This document shows, piece by piece, positions 1 to 10,722 of a stretch of 64,000 nucleotides of DNA. Below the pieces are notes generated by a model, which made no database searches, was not told the DNA's origin, and saw only the letters and a list, made by a program, of their open reading frames with translations. Within the stretch, counting starts at the first letter, position 1. Every line of letters starts with the position of its first letter. The stretch comes from Labyrinthula sp. Ha (lineage: Eukaryota; Sar; Bigyra; Labyrinthulida; Labyrinthulaceae), in the NCBI GenBank assembly GCA_015227615.1, contig JAALGZ010000057.1, positions 124,001 to 188,000 on the forward strand, read 5' to 3'. Position numbers and translations under genes: made by a program.

Positions 1-37
1 AAGATTTACTTTTTTATTCCAAAAAAATGAATAAAAA

Positions 38-1434
38 CTACATCATTGGTTTTCCTTCTATTTTACTTATAACATATGTTGCACAATAATCCATAACTTG
101 TCTTATATTATTTTCTTCTTGAAGAGCTGTTGTTAAAAATGGTTTAATATGTCCTCTTCTATTTGGTGGAACACAATCCATAAAAATATCTCTAAACCAA
201 ATTTGTGCTTTTGTACATTCATAAGGATCTTCTGGATCTTCATCTTCAACTTTTGGTGGTGTTCTCAAAACACCTCTAATATTTCCAATTGGAACTTTTT
301 GATCAAGATACTTTTCAACAAACAAATCAAACTTATTCAAAAATAGAACAAAAAAAGTATCTTCAAATTCTGGTTTTCTTAAAGTTTGTTGAAAAACACT
401 CAATGTTTCTTCTAATCTATTCACACTTGAATCTTCATATAAACTTTCATCATAATCTGCCATTGAACCAACAAAAATAACAGAATCAATTCCCATAAAA
501 TATTTCATAGCTTTTCTTCTTTCTGATCTTTGTCCACCTACATCTATCATAGAAAATAGTACTCCATCTATTTGAAAAGAAACTGTATTCATTCCTGTTG
601 TTTTTACTCTAGAATGTAATAAATCTTTTTCTGAAGGAATCCAACCTCCTCTTTCATTTCCATATCTATCTATTTTTCCTTGTTTTCCCCAACTTTTGTC
701 TTTTGATTTCTTAACAAAATATTCCCAATTAGAAAATAAAGAAAATTCTCTTCCTCTTATCATAACTTTTTTAAAATTTTCACTATTATCATATAAATGT
801 AATATTGCTTCACGAGCGTCTAATCCTTCAAATAAAAACCTTGTAAAAGTAACATCCCTTTTTTCTATTCTTTATAAAATATTAAAAATAATACCATTTC
901 TAAAATAATTTTCTATATATAATATATCTTGAGCTGCTTTTACAAGTTCTTCATCTAAAAAAAAATAAAACGACAGACAAAGAGTTACTCTCAAGTTCTA
1001 ACCCATATTTCATCTGCATAGCATCCAAAACTATACAAATATAAAAAACATAAAATAAAATATACTTATTTTTGCACCCTCAAGAAGGTTATAACGAATC
1101 TTTCCCCTATAATCTTGTCTTTGGTGCTCAATCTCTTCTCTAAGAAAATAACCAATAAAAACCAATCAAATACTTGTTTCCTTCTAAAAGAAGCATTCTT
1201 CTTAAGATAGTTGTTTTCCCACATTCTCCAGCTAAAAAATTACTTTGAATACTTACATTTACGTCCATAAAGAAGCATTTTGAACATTTTCCCGAACACA
1301 ATGGAGTTCTGGTTTTGTGTATCAAAATCGGGTTCGACATCTCGATCTTGACCAAAACTCCTAAATATAAACGAAAAAAAAATAAAATACGCAAGTCTTT
1401 CAAATGTTTTAGGTTTTCCTAATTTTCCTCCCAT
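38..1434 (-). CDS. Heterotrimeric G-protein alpha subunit, 7 exons
   Basis: GTP-binding alpha subunit that relays signals from membrane receptors; about 400 aa. Proposed exons on the minus strand: 1434-1391, 1360-1263, 1231-1174, 1139-1066, 1030-989, 954-895, 864-38, with six introns of 30-35 nt. Seen: start MGGKLGKP (Gly2 suits N-myristoylation), P-loop GPGECGKTT at about residues 47-55, switch I arginine in RVKTTGM, switch II DVGGQRSERRK, NKFD (family usual NKKD) and a TTALQEEN version of the TCAT loop. The conserved arginine and glutamine needed for GTP hydrolysis are present. The helical domain lies between P-loop and switch I and is only recovered after splicing; the single in-frame TAA near 869 falls inside a 30-nt intron. 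Oddities: Cys and Thr replace the usual Ser residues in the P-loop, there is an acidic insert before the last helices, and the tail GKPMM lacks the cysteine at position -4. Class within the family is not assignable. Confidence 0.95.
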
Positions 1435-2936
1435 TTTTTCGTACTTTGTTTGAGTAAAACAATATTTTAATTTCTTTTTTTTTTTTTGATTCGTCAATTA
1501 GACAAAATTTTCACAATTAACTTTTGTACTATTCTAAAAAATATTTTCCAGTAATAGTATTTTAACTGACTCGATTACATATATTTAATACAACCCTTTT
1601 TGTTAATTATCATATAAAAAAGGAATACTTTTAAATATTTCTTCTTTTGATAACCAACAAGGTTATCATTCTTATCAACAAAATATTACCAGTATAAAAT
1701 ATACTGGAATTATATAAATCATATATCTTAGGTTATTCTTATTTATTAATTTACTGGTAATCAACTGGTAAGTTTGATATGAATAGTATTTTGGGCATAA
1801 GACAATGTCTCATTCAGTCATGTCTTATTAGAATAATTGGAAGAAAAACACTAAACTAGACAAATCTGATTAGAAGAGTTCTTCTAATGGGCATTTTTCA
1901 CAGACTTTTACTATAATGAAGATGATACATTTTTTTAATGAAAACCCTTTTTAAAAAAAGTACCAAGGATGATATTTAAAATAAATAGTTTATGAAACAT
2001 CCAAGAAGACACTCTTGAATGTTAAGAGTTGTTTCACTAAGTCTAGGTTCCACTTATTTCCTAAATTGCTTCTGTTCATTTGCATTAATACTTGAAGACC
2101 TTGACAGTTCTTACTTGTCATGCAACAACACAAGACTTTTCTGTTCTTGTCCTGCAAGGAGGAAAATTGAGTCTAGGGTGCCAGTTGTGTATAGTACCTC
2201 TTGATTTATAACTAAATAAGCTGTAATAATATATAATCTTCCACTTAACATTTTAGAGTTTAGAAGTATCAATGACTGACTGATAAGGTTACTGGAACCT
2301 GAAACTAGTTCAAACAGGCCAATGAGACACTCAAATTTTTCATTCTTAATTATTTATGGTCACAGAAGTCAGTGGTAAGCTGGCAAGGCTAAGAAATAAC
2401 GACAGATTACTCATTTTTCTATCTAAATCTTGGCTCCTTCTAAACTAATGCTGAACAGAGGCTGATCTGAAACTTTGTTTCTTATTTTTTACCACTACCT
2501 TCTTTGGTGACTGCATATTCTAATTACATAAGACTGCGACGCTGAAAAATCCTCTGATTTCGTTAATAATTTCTTATCCACCTCATCCTCACGTCGGGAA
2601 ATGTTTTGTGCCCGTATCTCTGGAATTCAGAATTTCAAAATATAAAATTTTAGATTTAACTGTGAATACCAAAATTTTCTTACTGGCCTATATGTAGCTT
2701 TCAGTTTTCTGAAATTACAAGCTTAAGTCCATAGTCAATTGAAGCAACTATTAAGAATAAGAGCTAGCCTACACCTCTCAACACTTGATCAAGTAAGGCA
2801 TGCTTCTATGTTTTCTCCAAGGTAGATCACCATTACTTTCCGAATAGAGCTCCTTGTCTTGTTGTTACTCTAACTAACTGTCTAAATGAAAGAATCTTGT
2901 ATATAAATGTTTCACAAATACAATCAAAGTCATTCC
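1435..2936. other. Intergenic, no gene seen
   Basis: AT-rich spacer upstream of the G-alpha gene. A short perfect palindrome with 8-bp arms sits near 1690-1709. Around 2000-2550 the base composition is more even and a 61-codon open frame exists, but it has no recognisable protein features. I see no convincing gene. Confidence 0.5.
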
Positions 2937-3653
2937 TAGGGTTTCTTATCGTATCGTGAAAAACGATAGTTAACGGTAATTCTTCTTACCGATACTAACG
3001 GTAAACAAAATTTAAACATTTTTTCCGATTGTTAACGGTATGTACGATTAGGGGTGTTATTTGATAAGAATTATCAATAATCATTTGATAATCATTTTGA
3101 TTCTGATTATCAATAAAAGAATTTATATTTTGATTATCAAATAATAATCAATAATAAATATGTCCACCTGGCCTTGGAACTAAACGGTCCAACAACATAT
3201 TTTTTATTTATGCTACGCACGAAAATACGTATAAATAGACCATATAGTCCGGAATAACCAGTAATAGAATACAGCAGGATGATATGTTGGGTTTCTTAAC
3301 GAAACATTATGCTGTGGTATAACGGTAAGGCTCCTGCTTTAGTACTACCTCAGGACAGATTTGACAAAAAGGTTTGTTACAATAAAATAAGGTTCCACCG
3401 TTAAGAAACTTTAGTTATATGCTCCGTTCTTAGGAGAATTCCATACGGTGGCAACATGAAATATAGCTTTTCTTGACCGCTTAGCCAAAGGCCATTTGGC
3501 CAAATTCATGATTGATTATCAATGATAATCAATAAACAATCAAAATAATTTGGGAATTATCAGAATCAATCAATAAGAAAAATATTGGGAAACCTTTTAT
3601 TGATAAATTATCAATGAATCAAATAACACCCCTATGTACGATAGGAAACCCTA
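2937..3653. mobile_element. Short foldback DNA element interrupted by a hAT MITE
   Basis: The ends are inverted repeats: TAGGGTTTCTTATCGTA at 2937 and the complement of TAGGGTTTCCTATCGTA ending at 3653 (16 of 17 match). Imperfect 8-bp direct repeats flank it (GTCATTCC at 2929-2936, GTCACTAC at 3654-3661; 6 of 8 match). Without the inner insertion the element is only about 123 bp, with GTTAACGGTA-type internal repeats, so it is a non-autonomous MITE. The TIR start TAGGG and the 8-bp target duplication suggest hAT affinity. The decayed duplication says this insertion is older than the element inside it. Confidence 0.7.
3049..3634 (+). mobile_element. hAT-type MITE, copy 1 (586 bp)
   Basis: Non-autonomous DNA transposon. 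Its TIRs are TAGGGGTGTTATTTGAT at the left end and the matching complement ending CACCCCTA at the right. It is flanked by a perfect 8-bp target-site duplication TGTACGAT (3041-3048 and 3635-3642). The 8-bp duplication and TAGGGGTG ends are diagnostic of the hAT superfamily. Both subterminal regions are dense in TTGATAATC/GATTATCAA motifs, typical of transposase-binding repeats. It encodes no protein, so it needs a transposase in trans. A second copy about 93-95% identical lies at 19595-20211. Confidence 0.88.
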
Positions 3654-6600
3654 GTCACTACCTTGTTTTCGAGTAGTTGATGCCAATACGATTACATATA
3701 CTATCATTGTTGAAATTTAGTCACATGACGATATGTACTTCTTAATATTTGGTTTTATTCATTCATTACTTCAATTATAGACACTTTAATGCATAATGCC
3801 ACAGTAAAAACAATATACACAAAGAATTAAATCTCTGGAATATTATATATGTTTTTCGGGTAGACAAGAATGTGATACCATAATTTTTCATTACAAATCG
3901 GTAGGTATTTTTTGTCTGTCTCCGTGTGTGTCTTAAGCTGGACACCACATGTGTATGTGCCAGGGTGATATTATAATTATCAATGATTGATCTGATTGTC
4001 CATGTTACCTATGATGGCAAGGAGCTGTTGTTTGTATATTCCATATAAATTTCGGTACTACTACCTTTTGAGGTTTTGATTTTAAAAATCTGTATTTTCC
4101 TTTGTCATTTTTGTATTTGATGTTCTATTTCTCTTTAGCTATCAAATTCGGTAGTGATGGTGGAGCCGTTAGAGATTAAATATTTTTTAAAGTTAATGTC
4201 TAAATTCTAAAATTACGGGAGGACCAAATAACAAGTCAAATTCATATACTAAAAGCATTTAACATAGGATCTGATCCGTAAGTAATCTTTTTATTATGTT
4301 TAATTAAGTTTCTTTCTTGGTTCTAGTACTACGAGTGTTGGTTCCATGTATTATAATGTCGGTAGCTTTGAGGAAAAAATTCATAGTAGAATAGGAACTA
4401 CCTGTGGCTTCTGTTAATAACTCGCAACTTCGCAAGAAACTATTATTGAAAGGCTACTATGATCGTGTTTTTAATCTCTTAGCAATACAATTATCAGAGG
4501 TTGATCCCCGATGTTATAACCATTTTCCACCATTTTTGAACTTAAGTTCATTTGTTTGAGCAAAACAAAAAGTCTGAAACTGCTAATACATAACCCCTTT
4601 AATAATCATGATGTATTTTTATATTTCCAAAACCAATTAAAACTTAGAAATTATTGAAGCATCAAGATTGGCTATGGTTGTTTTTTTTTCATATATATAT
4701 TCTTTATTAAGATTTTGTTTATTTCTGTATCTCAGCAGATTGGGATTGTAATGGATTCTCATTCCTGCCACTTTACTACTGGAGTTTTTACTATAACGGA
4801 TCATTTTACGAATACTTGTGGTTGTCTTGTTCAGATTAAATTAATATTTTAATATCCGACTAAGTAGTAAGACACAAAGCCTAGTAGATTCAGATTATCC
4901 AATCCAAGTCTGAAGAGGGCCGAGCTATTTATACTTTATTTGAACTCCCCCTGTAAAACAATGCTATTTGTTCCTTATTTCAGTTGAAACTTCTGATTCT
5001 ACTACTGCATTTAATGGTTTCAATATTAATATTCCATTTATAACTTGTGTTTTTACATTTTCCTTAATTAAAATCTACTTTTTGGAGTTGGGTTGAGTCT
5101 TGAAACACTATTGAGACACATACTTCTGTGGGTAGATTTGGCGAACCTTAGCTCAACTACCACTATCTACTTCTGTTGGAATTAAAATAACCGTCTTCTT
5201 TTGCAGTATATTCTTGGTGGTTTACTAGTATCGTTAAGCCTAATAAGCTCAATATAGAATGAATATAGAGACTTCTTCTGTGTGTCAATTCATTAACTTC
5301 TACATATGTTTTGGTTAATTCTTGTTGATATTCTTTAGGCAAACTTCAACACAAATTCCTCTTCCTATATATTGAACTATTGACTTTCTGTCTATAAAAA
5401 ATACCATCTAACTATTTGCAATTCTCCTTACCGAATATTATTTTGAAAAATTATTCACCAGGGGCTTAATTAAATAATTACTTTCCAATTACATCTATAT
5501 TATTGCTCTACAATAATACGGTGATACAAGAGAGTCCATTCCACCTCATCCTCTAACAGTTTCTACCTAAAGAAAAGAAATATTTTAGAATATGTTCTTA
5601 TAACGAGCGTAGTTTCCCCCCTGTTTTTCTATAATGATATAATATGTGCTCTTATCTATGGAACATTGTTGTCCGAGAACTTTAGCGTCATTTTTTAAGT
5701 TCAAATGGGTAACCATGGAACTACTGAGGTATAGGTTTTCAAATGTAACATGTATAGTAAATATCATGAGAGTGAGCTTACCATGTTTTTTACTGAGCTA
5801 TACAACAACGTTGTAAAATTTATGATACAGAGTTTCATTCACTTAACCAAGATATAATTGAGCTAAAGATGTGTTTTAGTAGCAAGGTATGAATGTAGAG
5901 CCAATATATGTATTTCTAGTACCTAATATTTTTAAACTATTCACATAGAGTTTGTTTATTTGCTACAAATATGTCTTTATCGTTCCGTTTAATTTTATGT
6001 TTACCATAAGTTATCAACTCCGAAAATTGCAGTTGAAAAATAAACAAGAAGAATACGGAGAACTTATTCAAGAAATGAGCAGAATTGAAAAGGTCTAATA
6101 TTATATTGTTGATTTACTCCAAGGAAATAAGCACTCCCAGTCATAACATAAATAATACATTCTTAACTGCGAAGAATGTTGACTTAAACATAATAAACTA
6201 TCAAGTTATCACGAAGATTACCATCAACAAATACTTAGTAGTAACAAGTAGAAATTGACTACTTCAGTTGTAACCTCAACTTGGTAATAAGTCTAATAGC
6301 CACATAAATCATATAAAGTCATGTATGCAATATCATATTTTCAGCCGGTGGCACTGCATATATACATGCAAGAACTTGTCTCCATTTCACGTCAAGCAAA
6401 ATCTGAAATTGAAAAATGTAATATAAGATCTATTAAGAGGTGCTTCCTGACTCGTCGGATCTTGCTTTTAAGCGGGACAAATAGGTATTTAGTATATTTT
6501 CTCAAGGCATAAATAAGCTATCTATATTTAGTTCATTCACCGTTTCCATATCCACATATGAACTGTCCATTATGCAAGGTGCCACAATGACAACATGATA

Positions 6601-7718
6601 AATTAATATACAAGAATAATTCAAAAACAATATGATAGGCTAAAGAAGTAATTTTTATATTGTCTACAGGGCTTGTTGTTGAACTTATGTATTTAGCTGA
6701 TTATTTTCTTGCCAGCGTAAGAGGAAGCAGATTTGATGAACAAATTGAAGAAGTACAAATTGAACTCATTCTTAAGGGATATGGCTACTCAAAAGAAGCT
6801 TGAGATCGTGATCTAGAGGTCATCTAGAATGGGGACATACATTTAATATCTTCTGTTCAGCATATCAATACATGTCTTCTTCTAGGCAAATTGTCAAAGC
6901 TTCATATACAAACAAGTTAGTGTTTTAATACGATTTACACTTCAAGAAACTTCAAGTAAGAAAGATTAAATTAAAGGATGAGTTGTTTTATCTTTCAAAT
7001 TATAATTTATATTATTTCAAAATGGCGTTCAAGGTTTATATCCTTAGATACTGGAACAAAAGCTTTCCACGGGTATATGAAGAATGGTATTCAGGAAAAC
7101 CAAGATAGTAGAAGAATAAATTATAGCACATTACATTCTTCACTCTCATTCTCTCTTTACCATCTGAGATCTTTATAATTGTCCCATAAAGGTCAATTAC
7201 ACAAAAAATAACCTTATGCATTATATAGTAGAGTACAACTCATTTCCCTATTTCTTATCAAATAACCTTGAATTAATTAGTATCGATCATTTATGATATT
7301 TCAGTCTTTCTCCTTATAAAGAAGGGATACATAAACTGACCAAACCAATGGGGTGATACTTTCTTCTCGCAGTTGCAACTAAAACTGCATTCCTCTTTAT
7401 ATTGAGCACCCCTTTGCTTCCCTAACTCTACTTTATTTAAGTTAACTTCTTTTCATGGAACTCTATATTATAATATTCTATTGAAATATATACTTTAAGT
7501 TTCTATTTTAAATTATTTTTTAATTATATTTCATCAAATAAAATATTCTACAAGTATTTCTTTTCTCTTATGGGAATAAACAAATATTTGATCCCCCCCC
7601 CAAAAAAAATACGGTTCTCAATATTCTATTATTTTGGACATAAATAATTTTTAAATTCAAAAACATACATTAAAAATTTAATCTATAATTACAATAAAAA
7701 ACAAAATACAACAAAATA
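3654..7718. other. Intergenic, no gene seen
   Basis: About 4 kb of AT-rich sequence. Open frames are 60-66 codons, the length expected by chance, and have no recognisable motifs. A poly-C/poly-A run (gatccccccccc...) occurs near 7590. I see no RNA gene or repeat array. Confidence 0.5.
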
Positions 7719-9043
7719 ATGAAAGGTATAGAAGAATTTAAAAATATAGACGAAAATAAACAACTTGTGCATCTTAAATTATATTTTATTTCTTAGCCAC
7801 CTGTTGTATATGCCGTACATGAAGCCTCAAGTAAGGAAACCATACCAAAAATCACTTCCTTTTCTGCAGTAAATCCAGTACAAAAAGTAGATGAACATCT
7901 ATCAGAAACACCAGCAGCAACTCCCTTGAAAATAATACATAATCCAGAACAAAACAGATCCAAAGGTAAGAGAGTAATATCTCGTCTTGGATTTGGTGTC
8001 ACTATATTCCTACTACTATTTCTAGCTATCACCCTAGCAGCCATAGGTACACTTGAAGAAGAAGAAAGTTGTACTACTGTTGAGATAGGAGAAGTGATTA
8101 ATCCAGATGACTATGTGCAACTTATTTTCTCTGGTTGTCCATCTGAAGGTGGATTAAGCGCATTTACAGAAGCTGCTACAAGAATTTCAGCAATTGTTGA
8201 TCAAACTGAGCTCACAGAAATTACTCTTGGAGCTGATGCTTCTTTTAATGACGTATGTGGTAATCCACTAGAAGATGACGTTATCATTCCAGCTGGGTTT
8301 ACTTTTGACAGTCTTGTGATTGTTGCGAATACTGTGGATATAGATGGACGTGGAGGAATTTTAGCCCAGGTATTTCTTAATGTGTTTATTTATTTTTTTA
8401 GGCTGGTCCATGTGCAGTTTCTGAAGAAGATTTACCTATTCTTGGTTTAATGACCTTTGATAATGCAGATATTGATGCTCTTGAAGATGATGGAACGCTA
8501 GATGACGTTATTATGCATGAAATGCTTCATGTAACTGGAGTAGGAACACTTTGGAATTTTAATAGAAATCTTCTACAAGATCCAGCTTTTGACGCAGCTG
8601 GAAATTTTAACGCAAATGCACAACCTAGATTTGTTGGAGCATCCGGAGTTTCCGAATTTGGAGACTTTGGTGGTAATAATGGAAATGGAGTACCTGTAGA
8701 AGACGGAATTATTAATGGACAAAGAGTATTAGATGCTAATAATGGTAGAGGTTCCATTGATGGACATTGGGATATAGATGATTTGGATAATGAGCTTATG
8801 GTTTTTGCTATAGATGCAAATGATGCAGAACATCCTTTGAGTCGTCTTACTATTGGATCACTTGAAGATTTGGGTTATGAAGTAGATTTTAACCAGGCTG
8901 ATGATTTTTCTGTTTCTGCTGTTGTTTCACTAGATAAAGGGAATCTAGGAAGTTCAATTGCTAGTGGGAAAAAAGGTTATGTTGATTTAAGTAATGATTT
9001 GTCTAAGATGCCAGTAAAAAGAGCAAGAGAAGTTTTTAACTAG
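7719..9043 (+). CDS. Leishmanolysin-like (M8-type) membrane metallopeptidase, copy 1
   Basis: Zinc peptidase, about 420 aa in three exons: 7719-7766, 7797-8369, 8402-9043; introns of 30 and 32 nt. Order: hydrophilic N-terminal tail (residues 1-79), one membrane segment (about 80-100, FGVTIFLLLFLAITLAAIG), then the catalytic region. HEMLHVTGVGTLW at about 246-258 is the HExxHxxGxG zinc site with catalytic Glu. GHW near 329 supplies the likely third zinc ligand, and NELM at about 337-340 is the Met-turn. The domain resembles the short bacterial-type M8 family (GGILAQAGP, GLMTFD, LSRLTIGSLEDLGY) rather than long GP63. One N-proximal membrane segment implies type II topology with the enzyme outside the cell or in a lumen. 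The start ATG at 7719 is chosen because its exon joins in frame; the catalytic call does not depend on it. It forms an inverted pair with the copy at 26398-27709. Confidence 0.9.
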
Positions 9044-9070
9044 AGTAGTTTCCGAAGAGGATATTTATTT
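8087..9070 (+). repeat. Inverted ~985-bp near-identical repeat, arm 1
   Basis: From the TAGGAGAAG at 8087 to about 27 bp past the stop codon this segment matches the reverse complement of 26371-27355. By eye there are roughly ten differences, including one in the shared 32-nt intron. Identity stops abruptly at both ends. The arm covers the catalytic ectodomain but not the N-terminal tail and membrane segment. Confidence 0.9.
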
Positions 9071-9337
9071 TTCACAGAATATATATAACAATAAAAAATA
9101 TATATATATGGTAGTTTTTAAATAGTATTTATTGTTTTAAAGAGTAAAAGTTTCAGTTTTAGCACTAAATGTAATCCAAATTATATATTATGTTAAGTCT
9201 ACATATTGGATGTCAATTCAAGACTTATTCTGATATATGAAATTAGAATATTCAAAGGGTATAAAAGAAAACAAAAAGAATAAATAATTATAATAAGCTT
9301 AAATAATATAAAACTTACACAGTTAAATAAAGACATC

Positions 9338-9826
9338 TTAGACTGAGGATATTGCATTTACTGTTTCTTTGTTTTCAGGGTTCTCATTTAACTTCCTACA
9401 AAATTTGTCCCAACTTACTTTAATATAATAAACACAAAATATCAAAAAGAAAGCACCTAATATTATAGTCGCTGTTTCGGGTTCTTCATCTTCTAATTCT
9501 CTTTCATTCTCCATTTGAAAAACCAACCCATTAAAATCCAAATCCGCGGAAACTAAACCTACATTCTCATCCTGAAAACAACTTAATATTTTATTTTCTT
9601 CAAAAAATGAGCTATAAAAACTACTAGAAAATTGAACACCGACTTTACACCCGAAATCGTTTTCGCACAGTTGTTTATGCCCATTGAGTTGACATCCTTT
9701 TTCGCATGAAGAGAGTGCAAAGTCAAAGCCTTTAGTTAAAGCATCACTACAGCACTTGAAGCAATAATGAAAATTTCCCTCGGGCTTTATTTCAAAAGAT
9801 TTTTGAATTTGAATTTCTGGATTCAT
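9338..9826 (-). CDS. Small cysteine-rich single-pass membrane protein, unknown
   Basis: 162 aa, one exon. The N-terminal half has clustered cysteines (HYCFKCC at about 20-26, then SSCEKGC, LCENDFGC). An acidic linker EDEEPE leads to one membrane segment at about 118-137 (TATIILGAFFLIFCVYYIKVSW) and a short basic cytosolic tail. The CxxGC spacing is faintly reminiscent of the TMEM59/BSMAP family, but the match is too weak to name. No signal peptide is visible at the ATG at 9826; an upstream exon may be missing. It is convergent with leishmanolysin-like copy 1, about 300 bp away. Frame length is well above chance for this base composition, so a real gene is likely. Confidence 0.65.
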   Translation of the reverse strand: MNPEIQIQKSFEIKPEGNFHYCFKCCSDALTKGFDFALSSCEKGCQLNGHKQLCENDFGCKVGVQFSSSFYSSFFEENKILSCFQDENVGLVSADLDFNGLVFQMENERELEDEEPETATIILGAFFLIFCVYYIKVSWDKFCRKLNENPENKETVNAISSV

Positions 9827-10404
9827 GTTTTTTAGTTAACTTCTGTTCTTTTTTAGTTTAAACTGTATATCGTATTTTTTTGTTTCGGGACATGCAGTTT
9901 CAGTTCCTATTTAGTATTGCAATATTGGGTTTTTAATGCATTATTTAGAAAAATATATAAGAAAAATAAAAAATATTCTTGAATAAAACTAATATCGAAT
10001 GACAGGGATTTTTAAAAGCAAAATAGTGTTCATTGGAAGATAATATTCTTTTTAATTTGGGAGCTTTGAAAAAAATTTTCCATCATAAAATTTCAAGTGA
10101 TATAATATTGAGAGTTGTGATCAATAAGTTATTTCTTGTGTAACGTAGACTAACATACTATATAAAAAATCAAAAAAATATATAAATTTAAAGCCTTATA
10201 ACCAAATAAAGGTCATACAAGACTACTTGTAGTACTTGTGTTGTAAACCTTATGACTACGAAAAATGAACTATTCTTATCAAGAGTACAGAATTCATTCT
10301 TGATGACTTATTTGAACAACAATATATTAATTTAATATTTCGTTTTATAGAAAATATTAACTATGAAATTTTCTCGCCCAACTTCAAAGTTAGCAGTTTC
10401 TATT
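9827..10404. other. Intergenic, no gene seen
   Basis: Very AT-rich spacer of 578 bp between two minus-strand ORFs. No motif, repeat or RNA gene is recognised. Confidence 0.5.
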
Positions 10405-10722
10405 CTATTTTTTTTCATTTTGTGGATAGAAAATTTCATGCGAAAATATTGGTTTGTCCAAGTCTAATATTTCTTCATTATCTGGCCATAAACTTGAACT
10501 TCTATAATACGTATATTTATTATTTTCATATAGATAAAAACAATTTTTTGACTCAAAAATTTCTTCGTTCATTAACTCTATATCATTCAAGAGATTGAAA
10601 TTGCTTTCGTCATTGGTAAAACTGGTAGATCCAAGATTATCGTTTTCATTCTGTGGTATGTGTTTAAGCTCTCCTTTCTTATTAATTTTAATTTTTTTGC
10701 TGGAAAATTTTTGGTTTTTCAT
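10405..10722 (-). CDS. Possible small hydrophilic protein, unknown
   Basis: 105 aa, one exon. A Lys-rich start (KNQKFSSKKIKINKKG) is followed by Asn/Glu-rich sequence and aromatic patches (CFYLYENNKYTYY). There is no membrane segment or known motif. An open frame of this length in such AT-rich DNA is only mildly unexpected, so it may be a small gene or chance. Confidence 0.35.
   Translation of the reverse strand: MKNQKFSSKKIKINKKGELKHIPQNENDNLGSTSFTNDESNFNLLNDIELMNEEIFESKNCFYLYENNKYTYYRSSSLWPDNEEILDLDKPIFSHEIFYPQNEKK

Noticed and set aside
865-894. In-frame TAA in the G-alpha gene, first read as stop-codon reassignment or a pseudogene.
   Set aside because: The stop lies inside a 30-nt GT...AG segment whose removal keeps the frame; five other introns of like size occur in the gene, and TAG/TGA end other genes normally.
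1690-1709. Palindrome CCAGTATA...TATACTGG as a terminator or operator.
   Set aside because: Isolated, in AT-rich spacer far from any gene end; expected by chance at this composition.
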